A DNA stretch of 64,000 nt from Streptomyces lanatus. Lineage in GTDB: Bacteria > Actinomycetota > Actinomycetes > Streptomycetales > Streptomycetaceae. Below the pieces are notes generated by a model. It ran no database searches and was not told the DNA's origin. It saw only the letters and a program-made list of their open reading frames with translations. The first letter of the stretch is position 1, and every line of letters starts with the position of its first letter. Made by a program: the position numbers and the translations under genes. The stretch is from positions 87,861-151,860 of the forward strand of contig NZ_BNBM01000024.1 of assembly GCF_014655715.1 (NCBI RefSeq). Direction: 5' to 3'. Below, one piece after another: positions 41,169 through 49,852 of this stretch.

Positions 41169-41882
41169 CTAGGCCGCGAGATCCCGCTCCTCAGCCCCCG
41201 CGGACTCCTTCCGAGCCCCCGGAATCAACGCCTCCTGCCCGCCGTCCTCCCCGGACCGCCCCCGGGCCCTGATCAGCCACCCGCCCCGCGAAGACCGCTC
41301 GATGGCCGACATCAGCGGCGTCAGCAGGGCCATGGCCAGCGGCGACAGCAGCAGCGCGACGGCTGTGCCGAGCGCGAACCCACCGACGACGTCGGTCGGA
41401 TAGTGCACGCCCATATAGACCCGGCAGAACCCTTCGAGCAGCGCCAGCCCGATCCCGGCGAGCCCGAACTTCCGATTGGCGACGAACAGCCCGACCCCCA
41501 GAGCCATGGCGATGGTCGCGTGATCGCTCACAAACGAGTAGTCGGTCTTGCCGCTCACCAGGACCTCGAGCCCCTGGTGCTCCTTGAAGGGCCGGGGCCG
41601 TTCGACGAACCCTCGTATCGGCACATTCACCAGCACCGCGAGCGCCGCGGCCAGCGGCGCCCACACCAGCGCGGCCACGGACGAGGCGGCATCCTCGTCA
41701 CCGCGCCGCCGCACGGACCACCAGCACCACACCACGAGCAGCACCAGGGCGAGCAGCAGCCCGTACTCACCGACGTAGCCCATGACCCGGTCGAACCAGT
41801 GCGGCGCGTCCTTGGCCAGGCCATTGATGTCGAAGAGCAGGTCGACGTCGGGGTTCGACCCGGATTCTGCGAGTCCAGCCAT
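41169..41882 (-). CDS. PAP2-family membrane phosphatase
   Basis: A 237-residue membrane protein with about six helices and the PAP2 signature: FVERPRPF (motif 1, variant of KxxxxxxRP), FVSDHATIA (motif 2, the PSGH equivalent with Asp for Gly) and GFCRVYMGVHYPTDVVGG (motif 3). It would dephosphorylate undecaprenyl pyrophosphate or phosphatidic acid at the outer face. The C-terminal tail is charged. Start: ATG 41882 with AAGGGG eight bases upstream; ATG 41900 is possible. Confidence 0.85.
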   Translation of the reverse strand: MAGLAESGSNPDVDLLFDINGLAKDAPHWFDRVMGYVGEYGLLLALVLLVVWCWWSVRRRGDEDAASSVAALVWAPLAAALAVLVNVPIRGFVERPRPFKEHQGLEVLVSGKTDYSFVSDHATIAMALGVGLFVANRKFGLAGIGLALLEGFCRVYMGVHYPTDVVGGFALGTAVALLLSPLAMALLTPLMSAIERSSRGGWLIRARGRSGEDGGQEALIPGARKESAGAEERDLAA

Positions 41883-42097
41883 ATGCCGCGGCCCCTTCAT
41901 CGTCTCTGTCTCTCCACTCGGCGCATCGCATGGTGCGTACGTACGCCGCCCCGCCCACCCCCGTGGTTGTAGATCCGGCTACGAAACCAGGAACGCATGG
42001 CCCCTGTTGATACGTTCCACACTCCACTGAATGATCACGCAGACGTTATCGAAGAGATATCCATCTCCGCAGCTCAGGGGGTGGGTTAACGCTCCGT

Positions 42098-43099
42098 CTA
42101 AACCCTCGTCGGCAACGCTTTCGCGCCATCCTCGGTCACCCGGGTCGCCCCGAAGTAATCCGGGGTGTCGATCGGGTCGAACCGGATCACAGCACCCGTT
42201 CTCGGCGCGTCGATCATGTACCCGCCGCCCACATAAATCCCCACATGCCGGATGGCGCGGGAGTTGTCGAGGTCGTCGGAGAAGAACACCAGATCCCCCG
42301 GCAACAGCTCGTCCCTGGCCGGATGGGCTCCCGCGTTCCACTGGTCATTGGCCACCCGCGGCAGCGTTATCCCGACACTGTCGTACGCGGCCTGAGTCAA
42401 CCCGGAACAGTCGAACCGCCCCCCGTCGGCCGCGGACCCCTCCCCACCCCAGAGGTAGGGCGTGCCGAGCTTCTTCTGGGCGTAGTAGATGGCGCCGGCG
42501 GCCTGCTGGCTGGGATCCACCCGGCTGACGGGCGCGGCGAAGCTCTCCTCCAACGTCGTGATCGTCTTCACGTAGTTCTGGGTCTCCTTGTACGGCGGCA
42601 CGCCCCCGTACTTGATGACCGCGTACGCCCCGGCGTTGTAGGACGCGAGCATGTTCTTCGTCGCGTCGCCGGGCACGTCCTTCACATACGAGGCGAGCTT
42701 GCAGTCGTACGACGCGGCCGACGGGATCGCGTCCTTGGGATCCCAGACGTCGCGGTCACCGTCACCATCGCCGTCGATCCCGTGCGTGGCCCACGTCCCC
42801 GGGATGAACTGCGCGATGCCCTGCGCCGCCGCCGGGCTCTTGGCGCTCGGGTTGAAGCCGCTCTCCTGGTACAGCTGGGCGGCGAGCAGGGCGGGGTTGA
42901 TGGCGGGGCACAGATTGCCCCACTTCTGCACGATGTCCCGATAGGCGGCGGGCACGGCGCCCTTGGCCAACGCCTTGGAGGCTCCGCCGATCCCGCCTGC
43001 GAGGCTCCCGGCCACGACGAAGACCCCGACGACGAGCAGCATCACGAAGCTGAGCCCCGCCGCGAGAGCGGCACCCGCCACGATCCACGCCTTACGCAC
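42098..43099 (-). CDS. Secreted lytic transglycosylase - NlpC/P60 peptidase fusion
   Basis: A 333-residue cell-wall hydrolase. An N-terminal membrane anchor (about 4-35) is followed by a lytic-transglycosylase domain (about 60-190; catalytic Glu in QLYQESGFNP, LASYNAGAYAV) and a C-terminal NlpC/P60 domain (about 200-333) with Cys in RFDCSGLTQ, His in IRHVGIYVG and a third polar residue near YMIDAP. It cuts both glycan and peptide parts of peptidoglycan. This architecture accompanies actinobacterial conjugation and type IV-like systems and could open the wall for the cmd machine 11 kb away, but they are not adjacent. Start: GTG 43099. Confidence 0.9.
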   Translation of the reverse strand: MRKAWIVAGAALAAGLSFVMLLVVGVFVVAGSLAGGIGGASKALAKGAVPAAYRDIVQKWGNLCPAINPALLAAQLYQESGFNPSAKSPAAAQGIAQFIPGTWATHGIDGDGDGDRDVWDPKDAIPSAASYDCKLASYVKDVPGDATKNMLASYNAGAYAVIKYGGVPPYKETQNYVKTITTLEESFAAPVSRVDPSQQAAGAIYYAQKKLGTPYLWGGEGSAADGGRFDCSGLTQAAYDSVGITLPRVANDQWNAGAHPARDELLPGDLVFFSDDLDNSRAIRHVGIYVGGGYMIDAPRTGAVIRFDPIDTPDYFGATRVTEDGAKALPTRV

Positions 43100-43141
43100 C
43101 GTCAACCGTCCCTCGCCCTGCCGGAATCCGCCCGCGCCAGT

Positions 43142-44896
43142 TTAGGAGCTTCCCACTCGAAAGCCGGTGCAACCGACGCTCTCGTAGTCCGACGGGCCCG
43201 ACTTGACGTGGTAGAGGACCGCGGTCCAGTCACCGGGGTCGTTGGCGACGGGGATCGCGGGGTAGGTCCTGCCGTTGTCGAAGTGGCTCTGGAAGTCGTC
43301 CGGGTAGGTCAGCTCGATGAACCCGCCGTCCTTCCAGTGCTTGTAGATGTCCACGGGCTTGCTCGTGTAGCCCACGTTCTTGCTCTCCATCATCACTTCG
43401 TACGGCTTGCCCGTGTCGGAGTCGATCTCGTGGGGCGGCTTCACTCCCATCGACACGTAGTACGGCTCCGGCTTCTTGTTGCTGAGCTCCGCGTACTTGA
43501 CCCGGAAGGAGATCTTCGCCCGCCGCGTGACGGTGGGGGATTCGGGATCGTCGGCGTCCGAGACGCTGTACTGGAGCTCCTTCGGCGGGCTGCCGGCACC
43601 GATCAGCCTGCACTCGCCGACGCCGTACGCCGCTTCGTCGGGCTCGTCCGACAGCGTCCAGTAGTCCCGGGAGATCCGGTTGTTCAGGATGTACTCCGGC
43701 ACCTTCCGCGACGCGGCGCTCGTGCCCGGCGATGCCGACGGCGAACCGCCGCCGCCCAGGGCGTCGGAGCCGCCCTGTCCGCCGTCGAGCATCCGGAGCG
43801 CCACCGCCGTGGCCGTACCGACCACCAGCGCCACCGCGACGGCCACCACCCAGGGCGTACGACGCGACCGTCGCCGCTCCGGTACGGCGGTCGGCGCCGA
43901 GGGCGCGAGCGTCGGCACATACGCGGGAACGGCCGTCGGAACATAGCCGGGACCGGCGGTCGGCGGATACGCCGGCGCCTTCGGCGCACCGTGCCCGGGT
44001 GGCACCAGCCCGGCCGCCACCGCCGCCTGGAGATCCTGGGGCGCGGCTTCGCCGTCGGTGCTCAGCCGTGCGTAGAACGGATCCTCCGTGAGCGCGGAGG
44101 ACACGGCACAGCGCGCGATCACCGACTCCAGCCCCGGCCGCTCGGCCGGGTCCTTGGCCACGCATTCACGGATGAGCCCGGCCAGTTCCGGCTCCACGCC
44201 CGTGACGTCGATGTCCTCGTGCACCACGCGGTACGACACCGCGTGCGTGGGCCCGGAACCGAACGGCGGACGGCCTGTCGCCACATGGGCGAGGGTCGCC
44301 CCGAGCGCGAACACGTCCGCTGCCGCGCCCACCTGATTGCCGACCACCACCTCGGGCGCCGTGTACCCGGGCGTCCCCGGGGCGAGTCCGGTCTGCGTCA
44401 GTGCCGTGTCGGCCGCGCCGCGTGCGATACCGAAGTCGATGAGCAGCGGCCCCTGCGGGGACAGGATCACGTTCTGCGGCTTGAGGTCCCGGTGCGTCAC
44501 GCCGTACGCGTGCACACTCGCCAGCGCCTCCGCGAGGGCCGCGAACAACCGCCGGGCGCTGTCGGCAGGCAACGCCCCCCGCTCCCCCACCGCCCCACTC
44601 AACGTAGGCCCCGACACATACTCGGTAGCCAGCCAATACGGCGCAGCGTCCAACTCCGCGTCGATCAGGTTCGCCGTATACGCACTCCGCACCGCCCGCA
44701 CCGTCTCGACCTCCCGCCGAAACCGGGCCAGTGCCTCAGGATGGTCGGTGATCTCGTCCCGGATCACCTTGATCGCGACCAGCCGTCCACCCGGCGACCG
44801 AGCCAGGTAGACCTGTCCCATCCCGCCCGCCCCGAGCCGTGCGAGCAGCGTGTACGGACCTATGTGCGCGGGGTCCCGGTCCTTCAGTGCGTCCAC
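43142..44896 (-). CDS. Membrane Ser/Thr protein kinase (PknB-like)
   Basis: A 584-residue kinase. The catalytic domain (about 10-275) has the glycine loop LGAGGMGQVYLA, Lys in VAIKVI, catalytic loop THRDLKPQN, DFG in LIDFGIARG and GTPGYTAPE. A Pro/Ala-rich linker leads to one membrane helix (about 345-367) and an extracytoplasmic domain of about 200 residues with two cysteines, no PASTA repeats. It probably senses an external cue and phosphorylates cytoplasmic proteins. Start: GTG 44896. It is followed after 42 bp by the cell-wall hydrolase gene, which may be co-transcribed. Confidence 0.9.
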   Translation of the reverse strand: MDALKDRDPAHIGPYTLLARLGAGGMGQVYLARSPGGRLVAIKVIRDEITDHPEALARFRREVETVRAVRSAYTANLIDAELDAAPYWLATEYVSGPTLSGAVGERGALPADSARRLFAALAEALASVHAYGVTHRDLKPQNVILSPQGPLLIDFGIARGAADTALTQTGLAPGTPGYTAPEVVVGNQVGAAADVFALGATLAHVATGRPPFGSGPTHAVSYRVVHEDIDVTGVEPELAGLIRECVAKDPAERPGLESVIARCAVSSALTEDPFYARLSTDGEAAPQDLQAAVAAGLVPPGHGAPKAPAYPPTAGPGYVPTAVPAYVPTLAPSAPTAVPERRRSRRTPWVVAVAVALVVGTATAVALRMLDGGQGGSDALGGGGSPSASPGTSAASRKVPEYILNNRISRDYWTLSDEPDEAAYGVGECRLIGAGSPPKELQYSVSDADDPESPTVTRRAKISFRVKYAELSNKKPEPYYVSMGVKPPHEIDSDTGKPYEVMMESKNVGYTSKPVDIYKHWKDGGFIELTYPDDFQSHFDNGRTYPAIPVANDPGDWTAVLYHVKSGPSDYESVGCTGFRVGSS

Positions 44897-44918
44897 CGAA
44901 CTGACCTTGCCACAGAGA

Positions 44919-45698
44919 TCAGTTCGACGCGGAGTCCGCAGAGTGGTTCTCCGCTTCGCGGTACAGCTCCCCCGCCTCCGCCCCGAACACCACGCTGTAC
45001 GACACGTCCGCCGTGGACCCTCCGTTGTCGTGCCCGCCGAGCACCCCGACGACCTGCCCGTCCCCGTTGACCCAGGGGCTGCCGCTGGTGCCGCCGCCGA
45101 AGCCGGGGCAGCGGAGGCGTTGCTGGGTACGGGTGTGAGGGCGCGGTTTGTTGGTGCAACTGACCGGTCGTTCACGGGAGTTGAGATACCCGGTGACGGT
45201 CACGGCGGTCGCCCCGGTGGCCGTCCCGGTCACGAACCGTTCCCCGCCCACCGCGTCCTCGACCCCCTTGCCGCCCTTCCGCTCCACCACCGCGAACGCC
45301 ACATCGCTGTCCTCGTCCCGCCCCTTGGCCCACCCGTCCGCCAGGAACCACCTCCCGACCGTCCACACCCCGTACGGCGCCACGCCGTCCCGGTAGCCGG
45401 GTGCGAACACCAGCCGCTCCGACTTTCCGTTCAGACAGTGGGCGGCGGTGACGATGAGGTCGTGCCGGGCACTGTGCACGACGGACGCGGTGCAGAAGTG
45501 GCCCCCGCGGAGGCGGGCCCTGCGGCTGTCCGGGAACAGGGCGCCGACCCGTGCGCTCTGCGTCGTCGCGACGGCGGTGAAGGTCACGGCGAACGGCCCC
45601 GTACCGGCGTCGGCGGCGGCGACGGAGGCCGAGGGGACGGCGAGGAGGACGGCGGCGGCGTACAGGGGCAGGCGCGGGGTGTGTGTTGTCGGCGGCAT
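44919..45698 (-). CDS. Secreted trypsin-like serine protease
   Basis: A 259-residue S1-family protease with a signal peptide (about 1-28). The triad is His in VTAAHCLNG, Asp in DEDSDVAFAVV and Ser in GGGTSGSPW. Two disulfides are likely (FCTASVV/AHC and PVSC/LRCPG). It probably degrades extracellular protein. It lies 22 bp upstream of the kinase gene on the same strand; co-transcription is possible. Confidence 0.88.
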   Translation of the reverse strand: MPPTTHTPRLPLYAAAVLLAVPSASVAAADAGTGPFAVTFTAVATTQSARVGALFPDSRRARLRGGHFCTASVVHSARHDLIVTAAHCLNGKSERLVFAPGYRDGVAPYGVWTVGRWFLADGWAKGRDEDSDVAFAVVERKGGKGVEDAVGGERFVTGTATGATAVTVTGYLNSRERPVSCTNKPRPHTRTQQRLRCPGFGGGTSGSPWVNGDGQVVGVLGGHDNGGSTADVSYSVVFGAEAGELYREAENHSADSASN

Positions 45699-45788
45699 CG
45701 AGGGTCACTGTGGCCGACGAAGGTGAGAGAAGCGTCAAGCGTACGGTGACCGGGAAGTTAAGCCTCCCCGGGCGGAGAAGAGGGGCGG

Positions 45789-47117
45789 ATGACCAGAGCC
45801 ACCGCGAGCAGCAGCTGTCAGGTCTGCGGGCGGCCGATCGAGAGCGGCGACGGCGCGGGGCGCACCGCCTCGTACTGCTCCCAGGCCTGCCGCCAGCGCG
45901 CCTATCGCGAACGCCGGCGGCCCCGCGGCGTCCCCGCCCGGGAGCTGGTGTCCGACATCGGCGACCGTCTGAAGCGGCTCCGCCTGGACCCGGCGCTCGC
46001 CTTCCACGCCGACGTCGAGGCCCTGTCCACCCGCTTCACCCAGCTCCGCCGGCTCGCCCGCGAGGCACGCGAGGCAACCCGACGGGACGACCCGGAAAAC
46101 GTCACACCCGCCGCCGTGACGAAACCCACCGCACCCCCCGCCGGGGACCCCCTCACCGCCCTCATCGAGGCCCACCGCCAGGAGCTGCGCGTCCACTGCT
46201 ACCGGCTCCTCGGCTCGTACGACGAGGCGGAGGACCTCACGCAGGAGACGTTCCTGCGGGCCTGGCGGGCCCGCGAGAGCCTGGACGGCGTCGACAATCC
46301 ACGGGCCTGGCTGTACAAGGTCGCCACCAACGCCTGCCTGGACTTTCTGCGCAAGCACAACCGGCGCCCGAGCACCTACGAACCCGTCCCCGGCATGGAC
46401 TCCGGCGACGGCCCACCACCCCCGCGGGTGCCCTGGCTGCAGCCGTTCCCCGACGACCAGCTGCCCGACGCCCCCGCCCCGGACCGGCGGCCCGACGAGG
46501 AGGCGGTCGCCGGCGAGACCCTCGAACTCGTCTTCCTCACCGCCATCCAGCAGCTGCCGCCCCGGCAGCGCGCGGCCGTGATCCTGCGGGACGTCGCCGG
46601 ATGGTCGGCCCAGGAGACCGCCGATCTGCTGGAGTCGAGCGTGGCCTCGGCGAACAGCGCCGTGCAGCGGGGGCGTTCGGCACTGCGGGAGGCGCTGCCG
46701 GGGCGGCGCGAGGACTGGTCGGCCGCGGAACCCAGCCCCGACGACCTCGCCCTGCTCCAGCGGTACATGGACGCCGCCGCCCGCGCCGACTTCGACGCCA
46801 TGGCCGAGCTGCTCCGCGAGGACGTGGTGCTCACGATGCCGCCGAACCCGTTCTGGTTCACCTCGCGCGAGGCGATGGCCGCGTTCGTGCGGGCCAACCT
46901 GGATCCGGCCTCGCCGCTGTTCGTAGGGCACTGGCGGCACCTTCCCGTGCGCGCCAACGGCCAGTTGGCGGTGGCGGGCTATCTCCAGCGGCCGGGGACG
47001 AGCGTGTTCCGGGCGCAGCTCATCGATGTGTTGCGGGTGTCGGAGGGCCGTATCGCGGAGATCACGACGTTCGAACCGCACCTGTTCCCGGCGTTCGGCC
47101 TGCCCATGACTCTTTGA
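45789..47117 (+). CDS. ECF-type sigma factor with N-terminal zinc-finger and C-terminal SnoaL domain
   Basis: A 442-residue three-part protein. Residues 10-40 form a zinc ribbon with Cys10, Cys13, Cys30 and Cys34 (CQVCGRPIESG, YCSQACRQRAYR). A sigma-70 region 2 (about 125-195; LGSYDEAEDLTQETFLRAW) and region 4 (about 235-300; LPPRQRAAVILRDVAGWS) make the ECF core. A SnoaL-like domain (about 310-440) follows, as in the large ECF groups that use this domain instead of an anti-sigma factor. Targets are unknown; the SDR-like and DUF1330 genes downstream are likely candidates. Start: ATG 45789 behind GAGGGGCGG. Confidence 0.9.
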   Translation: MTRATASSSCQVCGRPIESGDGAGRTASYCSQACRQRAYRERRRPRGVPARELVSDIGDRLKRLRLDPALAFHADVEALSTRFTQLRRLAREAREATRRDDPENVTPAAVTKPTAPPAGDPLTALIEAHRQELRVHCYRLLGSYDEAEDLTQETFLRAWRARESLDGVDNPRAWLYKVATNACLDFLRKHNRRPSTYEPVPGMDSGDGPPPPRVPWLQPFPDDQLPDAPAPDRRPDEEAVAGETLELVFLTAIQQLPPRQRAAVILRDVAGWSAQETADLLESSVASANSAVQRGRSALREALPGRREDWSAAEPSPDDLALLQRYMDAAARADFDAMAELLREDVVLTMPPNPFWFTSREAMAAFVRANLDPASPLFVGHWRHLPVRANGQLAVAGYLQRPGTSVFRAQLIDVLRVSEGRIAEITTFEPHLFPAFGLPMTL

Positions 47118-47199
47118 CGGAGCGATGAGTTCGCGGCTCCGGCACGTCTCATGGGTGACGGGCGCACACGGCGCGCCCCCACCCAGGAGGCAAGGAACC

Positions 47200-48003
47200 A
47201 TGCAGAACCGCTCTCTCCTCAACAACACCCTGCTCGCGGGCAAGGTCGCGGTCGTCTACGGCGGTGGCGGCGCCCTCGGTGCCGGGATCGCGAAGGCGTA
47301 CGCCGACGCCGGCGCACGCGTCTTCCTCGCCGGCCGAACGGAGGCATCGCTCGCGAAGGCCGCGGCCGAGGCCGGTGCCTCGGTCGCGTACGACGTACTG
47401 GACGCGCTGGACGAGGACGCCGTAGAGGCACACGCCACATCCGTCATCGAACGGGCGGGGCGGATCGACATCTCCGTGAACCTCGTGCCGCGCGGCGACT
47501 GGCACGGCGTACCGCTGACCGAGATGTCGGTCGAGGACTACACGCGTCCGGTGGTGCGGGGCATCACCTGCCAGTTCCTCACCGCCCGTGCGGCGGCCCG
47601 GCGGATGGCGGCGCAGGGCTCGGGCGTGATCCTCTCCCTGGACAGCGGGTCGGCCAACGGCAGCCCGATGATGGGTGGTACGGCGGCGGCGGACGGCGCG
47701 ACCGACGCGCTGATCCGGCAGCTGGCGCAGGAGGTCGGGCCGGCCGGCGTGCGGGCCTGCGGCATCTGGACCGCCGGCGTCACCGACAGCCTCACTCCCG
47801 AGAAACTGGCGTCCACGGGCACCACCGGCCTCGACGAGGCGGCGGTGGACGGCATCCGATCCCACCTGGACAGCCTGCGGATGACGAAGCGCTCACCGCG
47901 GATCGCGGACATCGCCGCCCTGGCGACGTTCCTCGCCTCCGACGCCGCGGCCTCCATCACTGGCACGTGGATCAACGCGACGGCGGGAATGTTCGCCAGC
48001 TGA
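47200..48003 (+). CDS. SDR-family protein lacking the catalytic Tyr and Lys
   Basis: A 267-residue Rossmann protein of the short-chain dehydrogenase family. The cofactor site is normal in type (VVYGGGGALGAGIAKAY), but the YxxxK site is lost: by alignment from the following helix (ALIRQLAQEVGP) the tyrosine is Thr and the lysine is Asp (GGTAAADGATDALIR). Classical reductase activity is therefore unlikely; it may bind NAD(P) as a sensor or catalyse another reaction. Start: ATG 47200 behind AGGAGG. It follows the sigma factor gene and is probably part of its regulon. Confidence 0.85.
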   Translation: MQNRSLLNNTLLAGKVAVVYGGGGALGAGIAKAYADAGARVFLAGRTEASLAKAAAEAGASVAYDVLDALDEDAVEAHATSVIERAGRIDISVNLVPRGDWHGVPLTEMSVEDYTRPVVRGITCQFLTARAAARRMAAQGSGVILSLDSGSANGSPMMGGTAAADGATDALIRQLAQEVGPAGVRACGIWTAGVTDSLTPEKLASTGTTGLDEAAVDGIRSHLDSLRMTKRSPRIADIAALATFLASDAAASITGTWINATAGMFAS

Positions 48004-48099
48004 CCGCGCCCTTACCTGTCAGGTCATCGCCACGCTCCGCCGTCCCTGCCACGATCGTCGCCAGAGGGACCGACGATCCCGACCGACAGGAAGGCCACC

Positions 48100-48447
48100 A
48101 TGCCCGCCTACGCCATAGCCCACCTCCGGGACGCCGCCCCGCACCCGGAGATCGCCGAGTACATCGAACGCATCCCCACCACCTTCGAGCCGTACGGCGG
48201 CCGCTTCCTCGTCCATGCCACACCGCACGAGACGAAGGAGGGCGACTGGCCCGGCCACGTCGTGGTGATCGGCTTCCCGGGCATCACGGAGGCACGGTCC
48301 TGGTGGGCCTCACCCGCCTACCAGGAGATCGCCCCCCTGCGCTCCCGCCACATCGAGGGCGACATCATCCTGGTCGAGGGCGTCCCCGACGACTACGACC
48401 CGACGACCACGGCGAAGGCGCTGCGGGAGGCGTTGCCGGCCGAGTAG
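48100..48447 (+). CDS. DUF1330 protein
   Basis: A 115-residue ferredoxin-fold protein of the DUF1330 family (MPAYAIAHLRD, FEPYGGRFLVHATP, GFPGITEARSWWASPAYQ). Related dimeric alpha/beta-barrel proteins act in aromatic or quinone metabolism. It is the last gene of the sigma/SDR group; an AGGAAGG site precedes it. Function unknown; DUF1330 and similar small enzymes often sit beside SnoaL-type ECF sigma genes. Confidence 0.82.
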   Translation: MPAYAIAHLRDAAPHPEIAEYIERIPTTFEPYGGRFLVHATPHETKEGDWPGHVVVIGFPGITEARSWWASPAYQEIAPLRSRHIEGDIILVEGVPDDYDPTTTAKALREALPAE

Positions 48448-48464
48448 GACGCACTGGGTGCGGC

Positions 48465-49253
48465 TCATGGGCCGACGGTGCCCGCCGTCAGCTCGGTCAG
48501 GCCCGCCGCGGGGAAGACGGTGTCCTGCCGGATGTACCACTCGGTGGCGAGGATCCGTTCGCGGGCGGGCTCCGGCAGACCGGCCAGGAGGCCCGGTGCG
48601 CCGCCGCCCCGTTCCACCTCGGTGCGATGAGCCAGTACGGCGGCCCACTTCCGCTTCAGCCAGGGGCGTACGTCGACGGTCGCGCCGATCCATGCGTCCG
48701 GGACCGTGTTCATGCCCTTGCCCGCGCGGGCCAGTTCGCTCAGCGCCTCCAGGGCGGAGTGCGGGTGGGTGGCGAGGTAGAGGGCGCTGGGCCGCCAGGG
48801 GGTGCCGGCGTCGGGGTAGAGGCGTTCGAGCCCGGCCGCCTGGACGGCGAGCGTGGTCAGGCGGTGGGTGTGCACATGGTCGGGGTGACCGGTCAGGCCG
48901 CCGTAGGCGTCGTGGGTGACGACGATCTCGGGCCGGAACTGCCGTATGTGGGCGACCAGTCGGCCCACCGCCTCGTCGAGCGGCGCGTCGCACAGCCGCG
49001 GGCTCCGCGGAGCCGAGTGCGGCACCTTGAGGTCGGCGTATCCGAGCATCCGCGGCTGCCCGGCGCCCAGGATCCGCAACGCCTCGGCGAGTTCGGCTCC
49101 GCGCGGCGTGTCCGGCGTCCAGGTCGCCGTCACGACGCCGGTGCGCGCGCCCGCGGCTGCGTGCCGGGCGAGGACACCGCCCGAGAACAGCGACTCGTCG
49201 TCGGGATGCGCGAACACCCCCAGCAGGCTTGGCATCGACATCGGCACCGGCAT
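48465..49253 (-). CDS. PIG-L/LmbE-family zinc deacetylase
   Basis: A 262-residue PIG-L deacetylase. Metal and catalytic motifs: AHPDDESLFSGG and, at about 127, GHPDHVHTHRL. The family includes MshB (mycothiol), Mca (mycothiol amidase) and antibiotic-sugar deacetylases. It is shorter than MshB and lies apart from mshD, so I do not call it MshB. Cytoplasmic; ATG 49253 with AGGAGG upstream. Convergent with the DUF1330 gene. Confidence 0.85.
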   Translation of the reverse strand: MPVPMSMPSLLGVFAHPDDESLFSGGVLARHAAAGARTGVVTATWTPDTPRGAELAEALRILGAGQPRMLGYADLKVPHSAPRSPRLCDAPLDEAVGRLVAHIRQFRPEIVVTHDAYGGLTGHPDHVHTHRLTTLAVQAAGLERLYPDAGTPWRPSALYLATHPHSALEALSELARAGKGMNTVPDAWIGATVDVRPWLKRKWAAVLAHRTEVERGGGAPGLLAGLPEPARERILATEWYIRQDTVFPAAGLTELTAGTVGP

Positions 49254-49390
49254 CGCTCAACCACCTCCTCGTCAGCCCTACCCCTGAGTACGGATACTCA
49301 GGCGCGAGGTCGTCCGGCGCAGCAGACTGACCGCCGAGGCCGATCGATCACACGATCGACCGGGACATACGACGACCAGGGGGAACGACC

Positions 49391-49816
49391 ATGAGACGAC
49401 GACGCACCAAGCGGGCCTTAGCCCTGACCGCACTCGCGGCCTGCGCGCTGACCGGCGTGGCGGCAGGACCCGCCACCGCGTCGACGGACGTCCTGTTGCC
49501 CCATCCCGGCCCGGAGGGCCTGGTGTGGGTGGCGGAGCACACCGGGGACGGCGGTGTCGCGTCCGGCGGTGCGTGGGAGACGCTGCCGACCGTGCTCACG
49601 GTGGCGTGCGAAGGCGGCGGCGATGTGCGGGTGACGATGTCGCAGGCGTCGGAGATCGCCGCGTTCACCGTCGACTGCCCGGCGGCCGGGGAGGCCGGCG
49701 TCGGCTCGGTGACGATGGATCCCGGCGTGGTCCGGTCCGGCTCCTTCGTGATCGGCGTCGACGCGTCGTCGGAGGACATCCGCTGGGCACTGACGGTGAC
49801 ACAGCCGGAGTCCTAG
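49391..49816 (+). CDS. Small secreted protein with an early TTA codon
   Basis: A 141-residue protein with a signal peptide (basic MRRRRTKRA, hydrophobic core, cleavage near ATAS). The mature part (about 110 residues) has one pair of cysteines (VACEGG, VDCPAAG) and is predicted all-beta, acidic and Gly/Val-rich. Codon 10 (49418-49420) is TTA, so translation should depend on the bldA tRNA, which places it among developmentally timed genes. It has its own promoter and is convergent with the SDR gene. Function unknown. Confidence 0.75.
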   Translation: MRRRRTKRALALTALAACALTGVAAGPATASTDVLLPHPGPEGLVWVAEHTGDGGVASGGAWETLPTVLTVACEGGGDVRVTMSQASEIAAFTVDCPAAGEAGVGSVTMDPGVVRSGSFVIGVDASSEDIRWALTVTQPES

Positions 49817-49852
49817 GCGGTACTGGACCGGGCGGCATGGCGGCGGAGCACG

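Noticed and set aside
42245..45070. A 941-codon open frame on the plus strand across the hydrolase and kinase genes
   Set aside because: It is the reverse-strand shadow of two well-defined genes; GC-rich DNA leaves the antisense frame open. It has Arg/Gly-biased composition, no domain and no start signal.
48465..49253. MshB (mycothiol deacetylase) identity for the PIG-L protein
   Set aside because: It is shorter than MshB, not linked to mshD, and the PIG-L family has several other functions.
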